From contig MU858094.1 in assembly GCA_033297075.1 (NCBI GenBank), positions 124,001-188,000 of the forward strand: a stretch of 64,000 nucleotides of DNA, in the 5' to 3' direction. The notes beneath the pieces were generated by a model that had not been told where the DNA came from, made no database searches, and worked only from the letters and a program-made list of their open reading frames with translations. Below, piece after piece: positions 24,060 through 35,438 of this stretch. Both the position numbers and the translations under genes were made by a program. Position 1 is the first letter of the stretch. Each line of letters begins with the position of its first letter. Origin of the DNA: Rhypophila decipiens (lineage: Eukaryota; Ascomycota; Sordariomycetes; Sordariales; Naviculisporaceae).

Positions 24060-24928
24060 TACGATATCTTTATGAGTACTGCAATCGGTATGCTGACCAG
24101 AACGAAGCGGGGATAATACCGGTATGAGTTCGACAGCTACCTGGTAAGGGCTCAACGAGTGAGAGCAGGGAGAGAGCCCGGGGGAAGAGGATAATAAAAG
24201 AGGAATAGACAGTTATATGTAATCACATCTCAGTCAATGTCCGTCAATTGACTGCATTTCACCTACAGCGACGCTATACCCAAAGACCAATCACTTGATC
24301 TGTTGTGATTCGGGAGGTGGTTCGAGCATCAGGCGTAAAAGTGAGAAATGACATTGACGGCACAGTGCGATACAGTGTGATTCTCGGCTGAATTGGTGGA
24401 GAACCGGGCTCCAAGCCAACCAAATTGCAGACAGAAGGAGCTTGATGTCACAGTGCAAGAATGAGCACGGTCTGTGCTCCTTATCGATTAGAGATGCTCT
24501 CAACCCCAGCTCAAGGTGATCCAAGCTTCATGATTGGAAAAGTCCCGGTAGCTGACCCGAATTGCTCGAATGCATTTGCGACGACAATTGGCAGTATCTT
24601 GAAAAGATCAAGTCTTGTTTGTAGCTTGTTGATATTCATAAGTTCTGGCCCCCTTGTCCCTGTACTGGAGGTCGGCGGCTCAAAGCTCTTGGCGCCAGTG
24701 TTCCTGTCACCTGCACAAGGTGTGCCTGGCTCCGGATAGCTGCCGTACGGATACGTATTGCCCCGACACTCGTCCAGACCAACCACGAATCCACGACAGG
24801 GCGCAAAAGCCATTCGCTCGTCCAACTGCAACGTCATATGCCGGCGCTGAACATCATCGCATCGAGTATCCCCTTTTCGAGCTCCCTTGCGTCAATTATC
24901 CCAAACATCTCCTACGCTCAACCCCGCC
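24060..24928. promoter_or_regulatory. Shared divergent promoter region, mef2 / vps17
   Basis: About 870 bp between two divergent genes. No other gene is supported. Open frames here are short or continue from the neighbours. Specific factor sites could not be assigned. Confidence 0.45.
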
Positions 24929-26906
24929 ATGGATTATAGCTCTTCAATACACGACGCCGCCGAGGCATCAGCATGGGGTAACTCACCAAGCTCGTCTCCC
25001 CGCCATAACCGGACCGCATTCGCCTCCAGCATCACCTCGGAGCCCCCGGTCTCACCGTTCCGCTATCCATCGCAATCTTCAAATACGGGCCTCACCGACG
25101 AAGGCGGGTTTGGAGCCGGTGATAACGAATACCGGCGACCCGATACCGCTAGCACCGTCTCGGCTGCTGCTGACACGGCAGAGCCGGTCGAGGCGCAATC
25201 GGATGCTCCCGCCCCGGCCTCTCAAGATGTCCAGTCACCAGGCTTCAGGCCCGATTCCCAGGGACAGCTTTCGCCACAACATGGAGGATCACAGCAAATA
25301 GGGCAGGCTCATGGCGAGGAGCACACTCAGCAGTCGCGGGAGCACCAGCAGCCAAGGAGGCCGCCTCAGCCCCAGTTCAAACTGCAAGCCAAGATAACTG
25401 GCCTCGAGCGGACTGGGAGAAAAGACCCCATCCTGAGATTTGATGTTCATGTATGTGCCTCAACCTACTTGGCAATGCCATCACTTCCACTGACAAGGTG
25501 TCAACCCCAATCAGACCAATCTCCCCAGCTTTAGAACTACACAATATCGCGATGTTCGCCGTCTCCACTCCGAATTCATCAAGCTAGCCGAGCACCTGAT
25601 ATCTGCGAACCCCGATGCCCTTGTGCCCGCAGTCCCCCCTGCGCTGACTTCGGCCGGCGCCGGAACCGACGAGGACGAGGTTCGAGTAAAGGCCTTGCTA
25701 CAAAGATGGTTCAACTATGTCTGCAGCAACGAGGTGCTGATGAGGGATGACGAGATGGTCTTGTTTGTCGAGAGCGATTTTGGGTACAGCCCCATGGTGA
25801 AAAAGAAGCAACCCGCAACAGGTGTCCGCCGCAAGATCCTGAAGCAGTTCGCCCCTCCTCCTGATGACACCCCAGAGCTCCAAGAAGCCCGGCCCATTGT
25901 CAAGCTGTTCTATCTTGGTGCCATGGATGCCGGGCACAAGGTGGACAAGCTGGTCAAATCACGGAGAGGTAGGTCATTCAGACGACCACGTTCGCAGCTC
26001 ACAATTGCTAACTTTTTAATCTTCCAAGGTCTTGCTCTTGCCGAGTCTGACTTTGGTGTTAAACTCGGGAACATGCACGTCCAGGAGTTGCACCAGGGTC
26101 TTGGAAATGCCTACCGGAAGTTGGGCAAGGTCGTCCAGACCGTCGGCGACTGTCACGCCGCCCAAGCCACGGCCGAGGCTACCACCATCGGGGACCCCTT
26201 CCAATACCACTCCCAGGACGCATTCATCGTCAAGGAAACTCTGACTAACCGGCAGATCCTGATACGCGAATTCATCCAGGCCCAGGAGCTCACGCGCAAC
26301 AAGCTCAACGCAGCAGACCGCCTCAAGTCCAGCTCCAACGTGCGCCGGGAGAAGGTCGACGAAGCCATTGCTGCTCTCGACGAGGCGCGCCACAACGAGG
26401 GTGCCCTCTTCCAAAGGACTACCCGTGTGACGCGCAACCTTGTCCACGAGCGCCGTAAGTGGTTTGCTCGCACGGCCGCCGACCTCCGCCTCAGCATTCG
26501 CGAGTACGTCCTCCGTGAGATTGAGGCCGAGCGTAGAACCCTCGCGCTCCTGGAGAGTGTTCGTCCTGATATCCGCTCGATCGATCAAAGCGGTGGGCTG
26601 AGCCGTCTGGGCCGCGAGTCTCATCCGACCATCCGCCGATCCAGCATGGCTGCCTCGCAGGGCCCTAAGGGCGATGCCTGGAGTGGTGTCCCCCGCCGCA
26701 GCGAGACCCTGGGCCGGAGCATATCGGGAAGCTTCATGGGCGGTCTGGCTGAGGATGTGGAAGGGGAGGCGAATGATGGGAACCCAGACGGACGCGCGAG
26801 ATCGCATAGTGGCGGCGTGGGTTTGCCTGGTTTGGCCGAGGAGGATGATGAGGATCGCGTTGATGCTCGCAATGCCGCCAGCCGATTGGCTACGAGTACT
26901 TTTTAA
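24929..26906 (+). CDS. vps17: Vacuolar protein sorting protein 17, retromer SNX-BAR subunit
   Basis: Subunit of the retromer SNX dimer (Vps5-Vps17) that tubulates endosomes to return receptors to the Golgi. Exons 24929-25450, 25515-25968 and 26029-26906 give 617 aa. An N-terminal disordered Ser/Gln/Pro-rich region (about residues 1-150) is followed by the PX-like domain, starting KLQAKITGLERTGRKD and including FRTTQYRDVRRLHSEF. The BAR region then runs from about residue 290 to 500, including ESDFGVKLGNMHVQELH and SIREYVLREIEAERRTLALL. The tail is Ser/Gly-rich with an acidic patch. Introns are 64 and 60 nt; the second has a TGCTAACT branch site. The start is in the context GCCATGG; the frame stays open upstream only to a TTG. 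Confidence 0.93.
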
Positions 26907-27494
26907 AATAGGATGGATGGTTGGTTGGGTTTTGGCATGAATGACTTGACATGACTTGACAGTCTTTATGTACAGTACCTTGGTAGCGTATTGGCATGAA
27001 GCCCCATGGACATGGATATTATATGGCGTGTACGTAGTGCAAATTTGATATTCAATCCAGAGAACAATACACATGATTACGTTCGGCGTTCTTCAGCGAT
27101 TTAGTCATATCACAGCCCCTCAAGGAAACGAAAGTAAACGTATGTGACAGCAAATGAGCAAAAGGACGAAAAGGCAAAGTCGCCAATCTTCATCCACGCT
27201 CGAGTTTATTTATAGCCAGCAAGGTCTGAAGGCTACCAAAGAAAAGCAAAATCAAGTCCGCTACGCTTCCCATCCGGACTCAAGGCATAAATCCTGACCC
27301 AGCCAACCCTGAAAGCTCCAAAATATGCACAGTTAGGAAAAGAAAAGAAAAAGTTGAGACAAGGATCCAAACACCAAACCCTAGAACGTAGTCAACATGC
27401 CACCAAATGATCCGTCTATTACAGCATCCGACATTGCCAAAAGATGGAGAAAATTATGTGCCCTCCAAGTCATCCCTCAACCAGCCGTCTGGCC
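26907..27494. other. Convergent intergenic region between vps17 and hos3
   Basis: About 590 bp holding both 3' UTRs, including short direct repeats of TGACTTGACA near 26942. A long minus-strand open frame reaches here from inside vps17 and is treated as an antisense shadow. Confidence 0.5.
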
Positions 27495-30400
27495 TCACTT
27501 CTCAGTCTCCTGAATGTTCATGGAAAAAAGCTGTTCCTCCAATGTCTTGATCCTGTTGCTGACCGCGCTCCCGTTGGCATTCTCTGAACCGCTGGGAGGA
27601 GAGAAGGGTCTTGCCGAGCCGCCAGTCGGAGAAAAAGGTATTGTCGAAGTTGCCGTAAACACGGGTAGATCTTCTCTCCTCATGCCAGTGGCCGGAGACG
27701 GCGTGGAAAATCCATGAGTCGGGGTACTAGGAGGCATCCACTGAAGAGGGGCATGTTGGTTCTGCGTGGGTATTGTGCTGGACTCTAGCCCCTCGGGCTG
27801 GTACTGGACGAACAAATCTGGGGACGCGGGACGACGAGGCGGGCTGCCTTCAGGTTTCCGAACCGGACTTCGCTGAGAACGTGTGACTGGACTTGAGACC
27901 ATTCTCCGCTGGGGACTGGCTGGCGGGAACTTGGCCAGAGGGCTTGCAGGCGTCAAGCTGACCTTTTCTTGCTTGATGACCGGCGGTTGCTGATCTGGGA
28001 GCGACAACGAATGCTCCTGCTCGAGAGATGGCGTCGTCGAGCCGCTAGTGGGTGCATATCCCTTGGCGGCGCGCTCTCGTTCTCGGGCTTCCCGCATTGC
28101 CGGTGTCAACAGCCTGATCTTGGTCTTCTTGGTATCATTAGCCACGCCGTCCACATTATTTACCAGTTGGGCTTTCGGGGGACTGGGGGGACGACTGGGG
28201 GCTTTTCTGATGGGAGTTGCCGCCCTTGCAGGGACCGACTTTCCCTGCTTCGTGGGAGCAGGTTTGCCAGGAGCACTGGGAAGCCTCTTGGGCGCAGCCC
28301 TAGGTGCTCCTGAAACTCGGCGAATCGGGTCTTTCTCGGCCACTGCACTTGCTTTTCGCACGGGGAAGGGATTACCATTCGCAACGACAACGGTTGCCGA
28401 AGACTCTTCGGTCATCTCGGCCGCTGGAGGTCCTGGGAGTGGTCCAGGCAGGATTGGCGGCTCAGCGGTGTCCAGGCTTTCGAACACAACGGTCGACGCC
28501 GCGCTAAGGCGTCGACCAGCTTGTCGCCTTGCCGGCTTTCCTGGGGTGGCGAGAACCGCGGTCCCCGCCACCGTCTTTCTCCGATTGTTGCGGGCTTTGG
28601 TGGCATCCTTGTCCTCGGGCTCCGGCTTTGCCTTCCGCTCCCGGAGCGACATTCTCGTCGACGGCCGCTCCTCTGGTGGAGTCAGTACCTGCCGCTCACG
28701 GCGGACTTTCTTGCCCTCGGACCGCAGTTCCTCAACGGTGCAGCTGTCGGTCTGACGACCGGTCGGTACGAGCAATCTGGTCAGGGCGTGGGTTGCTACG
28801 GTCCAGGGGACCTCGGAAGGGGGCGGGGTGGGAGCCCTGCCAAAAGCGGAGCTCGGTCGGCCAACCCCAGACGAAGACAGACGCAAAGCCTGGGGGTTCA
28901 CCGACCTCGCGACAGAGGCATGAGTCGGCGAGGAGTAAGTTGGCGGTGTTATGTTCCGCACCTGTCTTGGTTCCGGAGGAGGCGCGGGAACCTTCTCAAG
29001 TGAGGCAAGCTGTGGCTCCGACCACCACGACGAATCGTACTGGACGATGTCCATTGGATCTGATTCTGAAGGGGCATCTTGGGCTACCTCATTGGCAAAA
29101 CCATTCGTCTCTGGGGCTGTAGTCGCTGGAGCTCTGCCTGCAAGACCACAGATGTGGCTCATTACTCCCGAGCAGAGTGCGCGGTCGCTGTAACCGCCCT
29201 CGAGGACACTTATAATTCGTCCATTGACACCCGTGTCTGCCTCAGATGCCATGCGGACGACATCACTGGTGAACTTGGCGTAGAATCCGGTGGGAACATG
29301 GACCTTGTGGCGTTGCATTCCAGCACTCTCCCACTCGCTTGCGTCGAAACCGGCCGAGAGAAAGATGGCCCCGTTCGGTTTTATGCCCGACTTTCGCAGG
29401 CGTTCAGACTGGGTGCAAAGATAGCTGCGAGCCTTTTCAAGGATGACAGAGTACCTGGACTCGTAGAGGGCCCAGAAGTCGGCTTCAGTGTCCCAGGGTT
29501 GGAGATGAACATTCCATATGGTCTGGCCATGTGCATTCTCCAGGCACACACTGGCATTGATGATGTTGTCTATATCGCCCTCTTCACAAGGATAAGAGTT
29601 GATGTCATGGATGCTGAAGTATCCGATGGATGTCCTCTTCCATTGCGGTGCGCGCTTGTCTAGACCCTTTACACTGGCGTTGTGATCACATGCGATGGAC
29701 TGAGAGCCGTCACCATGATGGAGATCGAAATCGATGATAGCAGCATGTGTCAAACCGTGATTGAGACTGCCGTGCATGATGCCAACGTGGACATTGTTGA
29801 CCCAGCAGAAGCCGGACGATCTCGTGTCTGAACAATGATGACCTGGAGGTCGAATGGCGACGAAGGCCTGTGTTGGTCCCCGGGGCTCAAAGACGGTGTC
29901 GACGGCTTCACAGACCCCGCCCAGAGCGCCCTCAATCGCATTGAGGGATTCTGAACAGAGATAGAGGTCGCCGGTGTGAAGCTTGGCGCTGGCTGGATCC
30001 TCGCGCACTAGCTCGTACTCTTTGGTGGTCGGCGGGACGGCGAGCTTGTCCGCAGCCGAATTGCACAGCTGGATCAGCTCAGCCATCCACTTAGTGCCAT
30101 GTACGTTAGTGACCGAAGGCGACATGAGTGACTCCTTGCGAGTCGTCTTTTGGATGCGAAAGGGAACCGAAGGTAGGTGGAGCGGTCCTTCGGACTGGCG
30201 AATCGGGAAGCGTCCGTCCTGATGGCGGCCACCCAGGCGGACGTAGGCGGCCGAAATACCCATGACTGATGCCTTGATCCTTTCAGGCCGTTCAACAATC
30301 TGGCTCAGGCTCGTACGGTTGGTCCCTGGACGGGAGAAGCGATGGCCGTAGCAGGCATCATTGAGAATGATGACTGTATTAGAAGTGACATTGCCGGTTG

Positions 30401-30944
30401 GGATTCCACCATGATACGAGTCTAGTTCGGATTTGAAGTGAGTTGTGGCTATAGATTCAGGGGTGATCCATTGTGGTTCCGGGGATGGCAGCCTCGGAAT
30501 GGTTGACGCCGATGTGGTGGGTGAGAGCAGATTGCCGGCACTTGGGCGGCGGGAGGATGATGCCCCACCGTTTACCGAATGAAGGGAATTCATTGATGCT
30601 TTCCGGAGTAAAGAGGGCGTACTTGACCGAGAGTTTGTCGGAAATGCACCGCTGAGCGGGCTACGCAATGAGCTTCCTGGTCGTGGTGTGCTGGGTGATC
30701 TGGCGGGGCCCGATCTGTGCGGGCTCGAGGTATTGTTAGATGGTTGTGGTCCAGGAGAGCGTCGAGATGGCGAGGAAATAGAAAGATGATTGAGTGAGTT
30801 CAAAAGGGAGAGATCGTTATCGTTGCTATTCCCGTTCTCGTAATTGCTTTTGCCGGTGTCGATGTTGGGAATGGTTTTGCTGTTGACGTTGTCCTTGAAA
30901 GGCGAAGACGCCGATGATTTCTTGGGGGTGAGTGAGGACGCCAT
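27495..30944 (-). CDS. hos3: Histone deacetylase, Hos3-type (class II-like)
   Basis: Zinc-dependent deacetylase removing acetyl groups from lysines. Uninterrupted 1149-aa frame. An N-terminal Ser/Pro-rich region (about 1-180) precedes the catalytic domain (about 185-640): start NDACYGHRFSR, the His-His pair in IRPPGHHCSDTRSSGF, Zn/catalytic DFDLHHGDG, the Asp of LSAGFDASEWESAG and the substrate-binding Tyr in VLEGGYSDRALCS. All the residues needed for activity are present. The 500-residue C-terminal half is disordered, Pro/Arg/Lys-rich and without recognised domains; Hos3 proteins of filamentous fungi commonly have such tails. The start is in the context GCCATGG followed by MASSLTPKKSSASS. 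It is single-exon, in contrast to most neighbours. Confidence 0.92.
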   Translation of the reverse strand: MASSLTPKKSSASSPFKDNVNSKTIPNIDTGKSNYENGNSNDNDLSLLNSLNHLSISSPSRRSPGPQPSNNTSSPHRSGPARSPSTPRPGSSLRSPLSGAFPTNSRSSTPSLLRKASMNSLHSVNGGASSSRRPSAGNLLSPTTSASTIPRLPSPEPQWITPESIATTHFKSELDSYHGGIPTGNVTSNTVIILNDACYGHRFSRPGTNRTSLSQIVERPERIKASVMGISAAYVRLGGRHQDGRFPIRQSEGPLHLPSVPFRIQKTTRKESLMSPSVTNVHGTKWMAELIQLCNSAADKLAVPPTTKEYELVREDPASAKLHTGDLYLCSESLNAIEGALGGVCEAVDTVFEPRGPTQAFVAIRPPGHHCSDTRSSGFCWVNNVHVGIMHGSLNHGLTHAAIIDFDLHHGDGSQSIACDHNASVKGLDKRAPQWKRTSIGYFSIHDINSYPCEEGDIDNIINASVCLENAHGQTIWNVHLQPWDTEADFWALYESRYSVILEKARSYLCTQSERLRKSGIKPNGAIFLSAGFDASEWESAGMQRHKVHVPTGFYAKFTSDVVRMASEADTGVNGRIISVLEGGYSDRALCSGVMSHICGLAGRAPATTAPETNGFANEVAQDAPSESDPMDIVQYDSSWWSEPQLASLEKVPAPPPEPRQVRNITPPTYSSPTHASVARSVNPQALRLSSSGVGRPSSAFGRAPTPPPSEVPWTVATHALTRLLVPTGRQTDSCTVEELRSEGKKVRRERQVLTPPEERPSTRMSLRERKAKPEPEDKDATKARNNRRKTVAGTAVLATPGKPARRQAGRRLSAASTVVFESLDTAEPPILPGPLPGPPAAEMTEESSATVVVANGNPFPVRKASAVAEKDPIRRVSGAPRAAPKRLPSAPGKPAPTKQGKSVPARAATPIRKAPSRPPSPPKAQLVNNVDGVANDTKKTKIRLLTPAMREARERERAAKGYAPTSGSTTPSLEQEHSLSLPDQQPPVIKQEKVSLTPASPLAKFPPASPQRRMVSSPVTRSQRSPVRKPEGSPPRRPASPDLFVQYQPEGLESSTIPTQNQHAPLQWMPPSTPTHGFSTPSPATGMRREDLPVFTATSTIPFSPTGGSARPFSPPSGSENANGSAVSNRIKTLEEQLFSMNIQETEK

Positions 30945-32673
30945 GGCTGAATATGGGAGCCAGAGACTGGCAGGTCAAGTCCAAGGTGAGCGAGTTACAG
31001 GTCGAGGTTGGAGTTGGGATGGAATATGATGCTCTTGTTCTCGTTGGCTGCGAGCTGGGGTTGAAGTGGGACCAGTCCAAGGCCACCAAGTTGAAGTGAA
31101 AAGAACAGACGAATATCCAAGATCCAGAAGTCAAGTATGGGAAGTTGGTTAAAGACAATCGGCATCTAGACGTTGATCAGTGCTGCCATGCAACTGACCC
31201 CTTTCGGATCTTCGCAGCGATGAACCCAGGGCGGCGGGTTGTGGGTTTGGAGGGACAGAGTGATGCCGGAGTTGGTACGTGGTTTGTCAAGAGCTCTGGT
31301 AGCGGCTTAGGAAGATAACATGTGACATGACACTCAAGTCATCCTACGTGCAGAAAAGAGTGCTCTTCACCACCGTTTTAAGCGTTGTGTTGACATGCAG
31401 CTTTCCTCCTCGGCAATCGAGGGTGATGAGATGTTCCACGATGGAGCTCTTTGCTGAGCAGCTGGTACCTTGTTGACCCGCTACAGGTACAAAGGGACAC
31501 AAAGCCGGCAGGGGTGTCGCGTCACGCGTCAGTCCGGAACGTCATAGGAAGTGGGGTTGTTCAACACTCAAACCAAACCAATTCACGTGATGGCACCCCC
31601 ACTAGGGGTCCTGCCACCTGTCTTGCGGAAGCTGTCAACTGGGGTGAGCCCATTCAGTACCTTCTAGCACCTGTCCTAAAAAGTACAACTATACGCTGTA
31701 CACTCGCTATCCGCGGGTACACTCCAACCTTGTTTCTGACTATTGTTGTAGCCGTCTTGGCCCGGGGGTCTTCCTGGCACAATGTCGGAACTTCGGAAGC
31801 TTCATTTGACTTCATCTGCTTGTCGCTACGGTATTGTTGCTGTGGTTGCCATTGTCATCCATTGTTCGCTGATGAGTGAAAAGTCATCTTTCCTCCCCCT
31901 TGCGTCCCAGTCCCAACTGGGCCGATCGATGCCAAGAATATTGACTCTGGACCCCTGGATGAGCATGAGAGCGTCCCGGTGCGCCCAATCACCACCACCT
32001 TGGGCGTTCTCTTGCAGTGGTGGTCTCAGCCGCAATCAGTCCACGATGCAATGTTGCACAAGGCTGGCTATCTGATATTTCCACCCAGCTTCGCCTTTCC
32101 ATGTTTCTAGAATCAAGAACTGGATTTGCGCCAGAGTCGATATTGAATGAACTGACGATGGGATGGTCATTATCCTCGACTTCGTCCACTCAGGGGTACT
32201 ATCTAAAGAGCGAGGAGAAGTCCCTTCTTCTCTGTGACACCGAGAATCGAGAAAGCTGCTTTCTCTCCTGCAACCTCTTGACGATCCCTGTCAAGAGGCT
32301 GCATATCACCCATGCTAGCTTCCCCGCCACCGTGAACATGTCGCCAAAGTTGTTGATATCGGAGTGTGCCCGACCTGACCGGCACCCGTTGATATGCCTG
32401 CCTGCATGGCACCACATCTTTGGGAACATCCGTCAAGCTCGAAGTGACAAGGGCTTGCAGGAAGCTGAACACATTCTGTCGTGGGGGGTAACTGCCAGCT
32501 CGCCATGTCAATAAAAGCTGCTCGAGGCCCCGCCTCTGGAGCCTCGATCAGTTGATCACACTCCCTACTGTTAATTAGTACTGTACATAAAGCCCAACGT
32601 CCAACTTTCTCGTCAAGTGGCAGAATATCGGCGCACTCTTGAAGCGGAACAAAGGCAAGGGGAAAAGGGGACC
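30945..32673. other. Divergent intergenic region between hos3 and the GPI-type gene
   Basis: About 1.7 kb, no supported gene. A plus-strand open frame at 32017-32514 (about 165 codons) has no family motif and no intron signals that improve it, so it is not called. The segment next to hos3 is likely its 5' UTR and promoter. Confidence 0.45.
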
Positions 32674-33989
32674 ATGGCACCACGATATCTGACGGCGGCC
32701 TTGGCCCTGGCCGTCCAAAGCTATATCCGGACCGGCGCCGCTTCCCTCCTCAGCGGCAGGATAAACAACCATGCCGTCGCAAACGTAATAGCAGCGGCGA
32801 CAACCACCGACGCCGGGCTAATGGCATGCGCCACAGCCGACGCTATAACAAGCTCATGCTACGTCGCAGGATCCTTCGACCTGGACGTGCCCGTCGAGAC
32901 GATCCAGCAATGTCTATGCTGCTACTCCAGCGTCGAGCTCGACGAGATCTACCTCAGCTGTGCGTCCTACATCGCCTACAGCGAGCCGGGGCTGACCGAG
33001 GCCTTCTCGATTGCTACCTCGCTGTACGATATCTGTGACTTGACGGGGACTTGTCCTGTCATAGATCTCGGCGACCCGGCCCCGCCTCCCCCGGATCCGA
33101 CCACGCCGACCACTACACCGCCGTCACCGCCGCCACCGCCCGAGACTCCTCCACCAGCGGAGCCTACGCCTACTGCTCCTCCGCCTCCCGAGGTGACTGG
33201 TCCAGTGGTTTGTACGTCGCTTGCGATTGTTTTCCAGGCTTGCTCGTCAGCGATACCTGGGTTCGCTTCGGCTCCCGTGAGCGAGCTGGCCGACTGTTTC
33301 TGGTAAGACAAGACAAAACTGCCCCAACAGTTCCAATTTCTTTTGCCCAAAACTAATTGATGTTGTTCAACGACAAAAGCTACGACAACACGGGGAAATA
33401 CAACACCGACGTACAAGACTGGGCCGACGGTTGTGAGCCCTGGGCCAAGACGGCAGCTCCATCTGATCTCGAGGGTAAGCTTTTTACTTTTCCGCATTTT
33501 TTCATGAGTCGGCCAGATAGATACTGACAATTTGCAAATCGATAAGTGATACAAGTCTTCCAAACATTCTGCGACGTCTACGCACTCCCACCCACGCCAA
33601 CGGAACCTGCTCCAGGCCCAAGACCAACGGTAACTACTACAACTACCAAACCCAAACTGACGCTTACGCCCACAACCGCTAACCCGAACGAAAACACCGA
33701 CAAGACTGGAGATGGACCTGCCACTGTTGCCACGAATACTGCTCCACCTGCAGTCGGTTTAGGGAGTGCCTTTGGCAGCGGTGGCTTTTCCAAGCCTACT
33801 AGTACCCCCGGCGCCCTCGGGGATGGTGAATCCGCCGGTCCCTCTTCATCGATTGTTGTTACCGTTACGCAGACGCCGCCACCTCGGCCGAATTCCAATG
33901 TTGCCGGTTTGGGCATGGAACGGCCGCAGTGGGGGGTTCTCGGATTGTTGGGGTTGAGTGTTGTTGCTGTTGTGTTTTGGCAGTTTTAG
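32674..33989 (+). CDS. Secreted, probably GPI-anchored protein with two related Cys modules
   Basis: Cell-surface protein of unknown function. Exons 32674-33302, 33380-33474 and 33547-33989 give 388 aa. A hydrophobic segment at the start (LTAALALAVQ) suits a signal peptide, and a C-terminal hydrophobic stretch (WGVLGLLGLSVVAVVFW) after a Ser/Gly region suits a GPI signal. Two Cys modules share the spacing C-x9-C-x17-C-x-C: the first starts CATADAITSSC, the second CTSLAIVFQAC. Each continues to two more Cys and ends near ICDLTG or TFCDVYA. They are separated by a Pro/Thr-rich linker (PPPPDPTTPTTTPP), and a second Thr/Pro/Ser-rich region precedes the anchor, as expected for O-glycosylated wall proteins. 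The modules do not match the CFEM spacing. The start is in the context ACCATGG; the reading frame upstream lacks an ATG. Confidence 0.75.
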
Positions 33990-34616
33990 TGTTGGTCTAT
34001 TGTGATCCGCACAGCTCCATGTCGAGGTAAGAATAATTATTTTGGTGTTTTCTCATCATACGGGCGTGTTGGATACCTTTCTAGGCTTTCTAGGATGGAA
34101 ATAATGAGTTTACGGACATGATATACGGGGGTACGGGTGACGGGCTTGGATTTATGGGCTAATGTAATTGGATTTCGGAAATGACAATACTAGATGTGAT
34201 GGCAGGGACAATGGAAATGGTGGTAGTAAGTACACACAATTACGATATTCATTGGCCATCATGTATCCTGCACCCGAAAGGTCGCCAGAAAACTTTTAAG
34301 AATATTTATCATTATTAATTATCCCTTGATAAGTTGCATCATGCTCCGTAAAGCCACTGGGAATACCACTAAAGGGTACCATGAACGCCTTGCCCAAGTC
34401 ACTGTAAAACGGTGACTCAAAAACACCAAACAAACACAATGGATATCGTCCGGTCCCCAACAAACAACGCCATCCGAACAGACAGACCCCAAAGCTTTTA
34501 CTCTTGCGTTGCACTCCGCAACCAAGCAGCAGGCACAAGCTCGGCGCACGCAAACCAAGCTGCCGCCCAGCATATGTATGTAGTGTAATACCACCATGAT
34601 CGGACCCCTATTTTCG
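33990..34616. other. Convergent intergenic region
   Basis: About 630 bp between the GPI-type gene and the 2EXR gene, with both 3' UTRs. An overlapping minus-strand frame at 34296-34804 is out of frame with the 2EXR gene and not supported. Confidence 0.5.
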
Positions 34617-35438
34617 TCATACGCATGCAACAAACGCCGGCTGCGTCGACCACGTCCTCGCCCGCGCTGTCGGTGCACCAGTTCGGACCTTGGTCTTGGG
34701 CACAAGCGCAAGATACGGCTGTTCCCAGACCGAGTGATGTTGTTGTTGCTGTTCGTCCTCCCACTCCTCCTCGACCTTGTCCAACGGCGATTGGGTCTGT
34801 CCAACCTCGTACGAAAACGACTCTCTGACCATGTCCATCAGCCTCATGATTTCCCTCGGATCACCTCTCGGATCCACAAACTCGATCTGACCGCCGCCGT
34901 TGTAGTCAGCAGCAGCGATTTGGCCTTCCTCGGACGATTGCTGCGGTGAAGACGGACGTGACCCCGAGTCGAGAATAAGAAACGCCTCCTGCAGATGTGG
35001 GAAAGTTCGCAAAAGGCAAAACTTGTTGTACGTCTCCCACGGCCGTCTGATGACGGGATTGACATGATCGATAGCCAATGCGTGGACGTGTTCCACCGTG
35101 TCAAGCACATACTGCCCAAAGTCGCGGGCTGTGTCTCCATAGCCCATATTCCCACACCGGGGGAGGTATAGGATGTCCATCGTCGGCGAGAAATGTATCG
35201 TGCCGTGGGGATGGGCCTGGGTGCCGAATGCCTGGATGTAGAGCCTCTGTCCTTCATGGCGAGATTCCTGGCATACTTGGAGAATGACGGGGGGCTTGGT
35301 GGATGTCAGGCATCGGTCTTGTTCGGACGAGTACCGCACTTCGACTACTCGGGCGCGGCAGCTTTGTCTCCATATCTCGACGCGCAGCTCGGCGGGGAGG
35401 AGGCTGAATAGGGGGAACCCTTGTGATGAGACGACCAT
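34617..35438 (-). CDS. 2EXR domain-containing protein
   Basis: Single-exon 273-aa protein of a fungal family expanded in filamentous ascomycetes, whose biochemical role is unknown. The signature is at the N-terminus (about residues 8-60): FPLFSLLPAELRVEIWRQSC, then ILQVCQESRHEGQRLYIQAF, the E-x-R and C-x-E-S-R-x-E pattern that gives the family its name. A hydrophilic middle part with DILYLPRCG and HVHALAIDHVNP follows. The C-terminus is Gln/Glu-rich (EEEWEDEQQQQHH) and lacks further domains. The ATG is followed directly by the family motif. No membrane segment is seen. The family assignment is firm; function is not inferred. Confidence 0.8.
   Translation of the reverse strand: MVVSSQGFPLFSLLPAELRVEIWRQSCRARVVEVRYSSEQDRCLTSTKPPVILQVCQESRHEGQRLYIQAFGTQAHPHGTIHFSPTMDILYLPRCGNMGYGDTARDFGQYVLDTVEHVHALAIDHVNPVIRRPWETYNKFCLLRTFPHLQEAFLILDSGSRPSSPQQSSEEGQIAAADYNGGGQIEFVDPRGDPREIMRLMDMVRESFSYEVGQTQSPLDKVEEEWEDEQQQQHHSVWEQPYLALVPKTKVRTGAPTARARTWSTQPAFVACV

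Noticed and set aside
26016..27074. 352-codon minus-strand open frame antisense to vps17
   Set aside because: It mirrors the biased codon use of vps17 exon 3; it has no family motif, and vps17 itself is certain.
28048..29663. Several 160-235 codon plus-strand frames within hos3
   Set aside because: All overlap the deacetylase gene and have GC-rich antisense composition with no domain.
32017..32514. 165-codon plus frame upstream of the GPI-type gene
   Set aside because: No motif, no signal and no supporting introns; competing minus frames of similar size overlap it.
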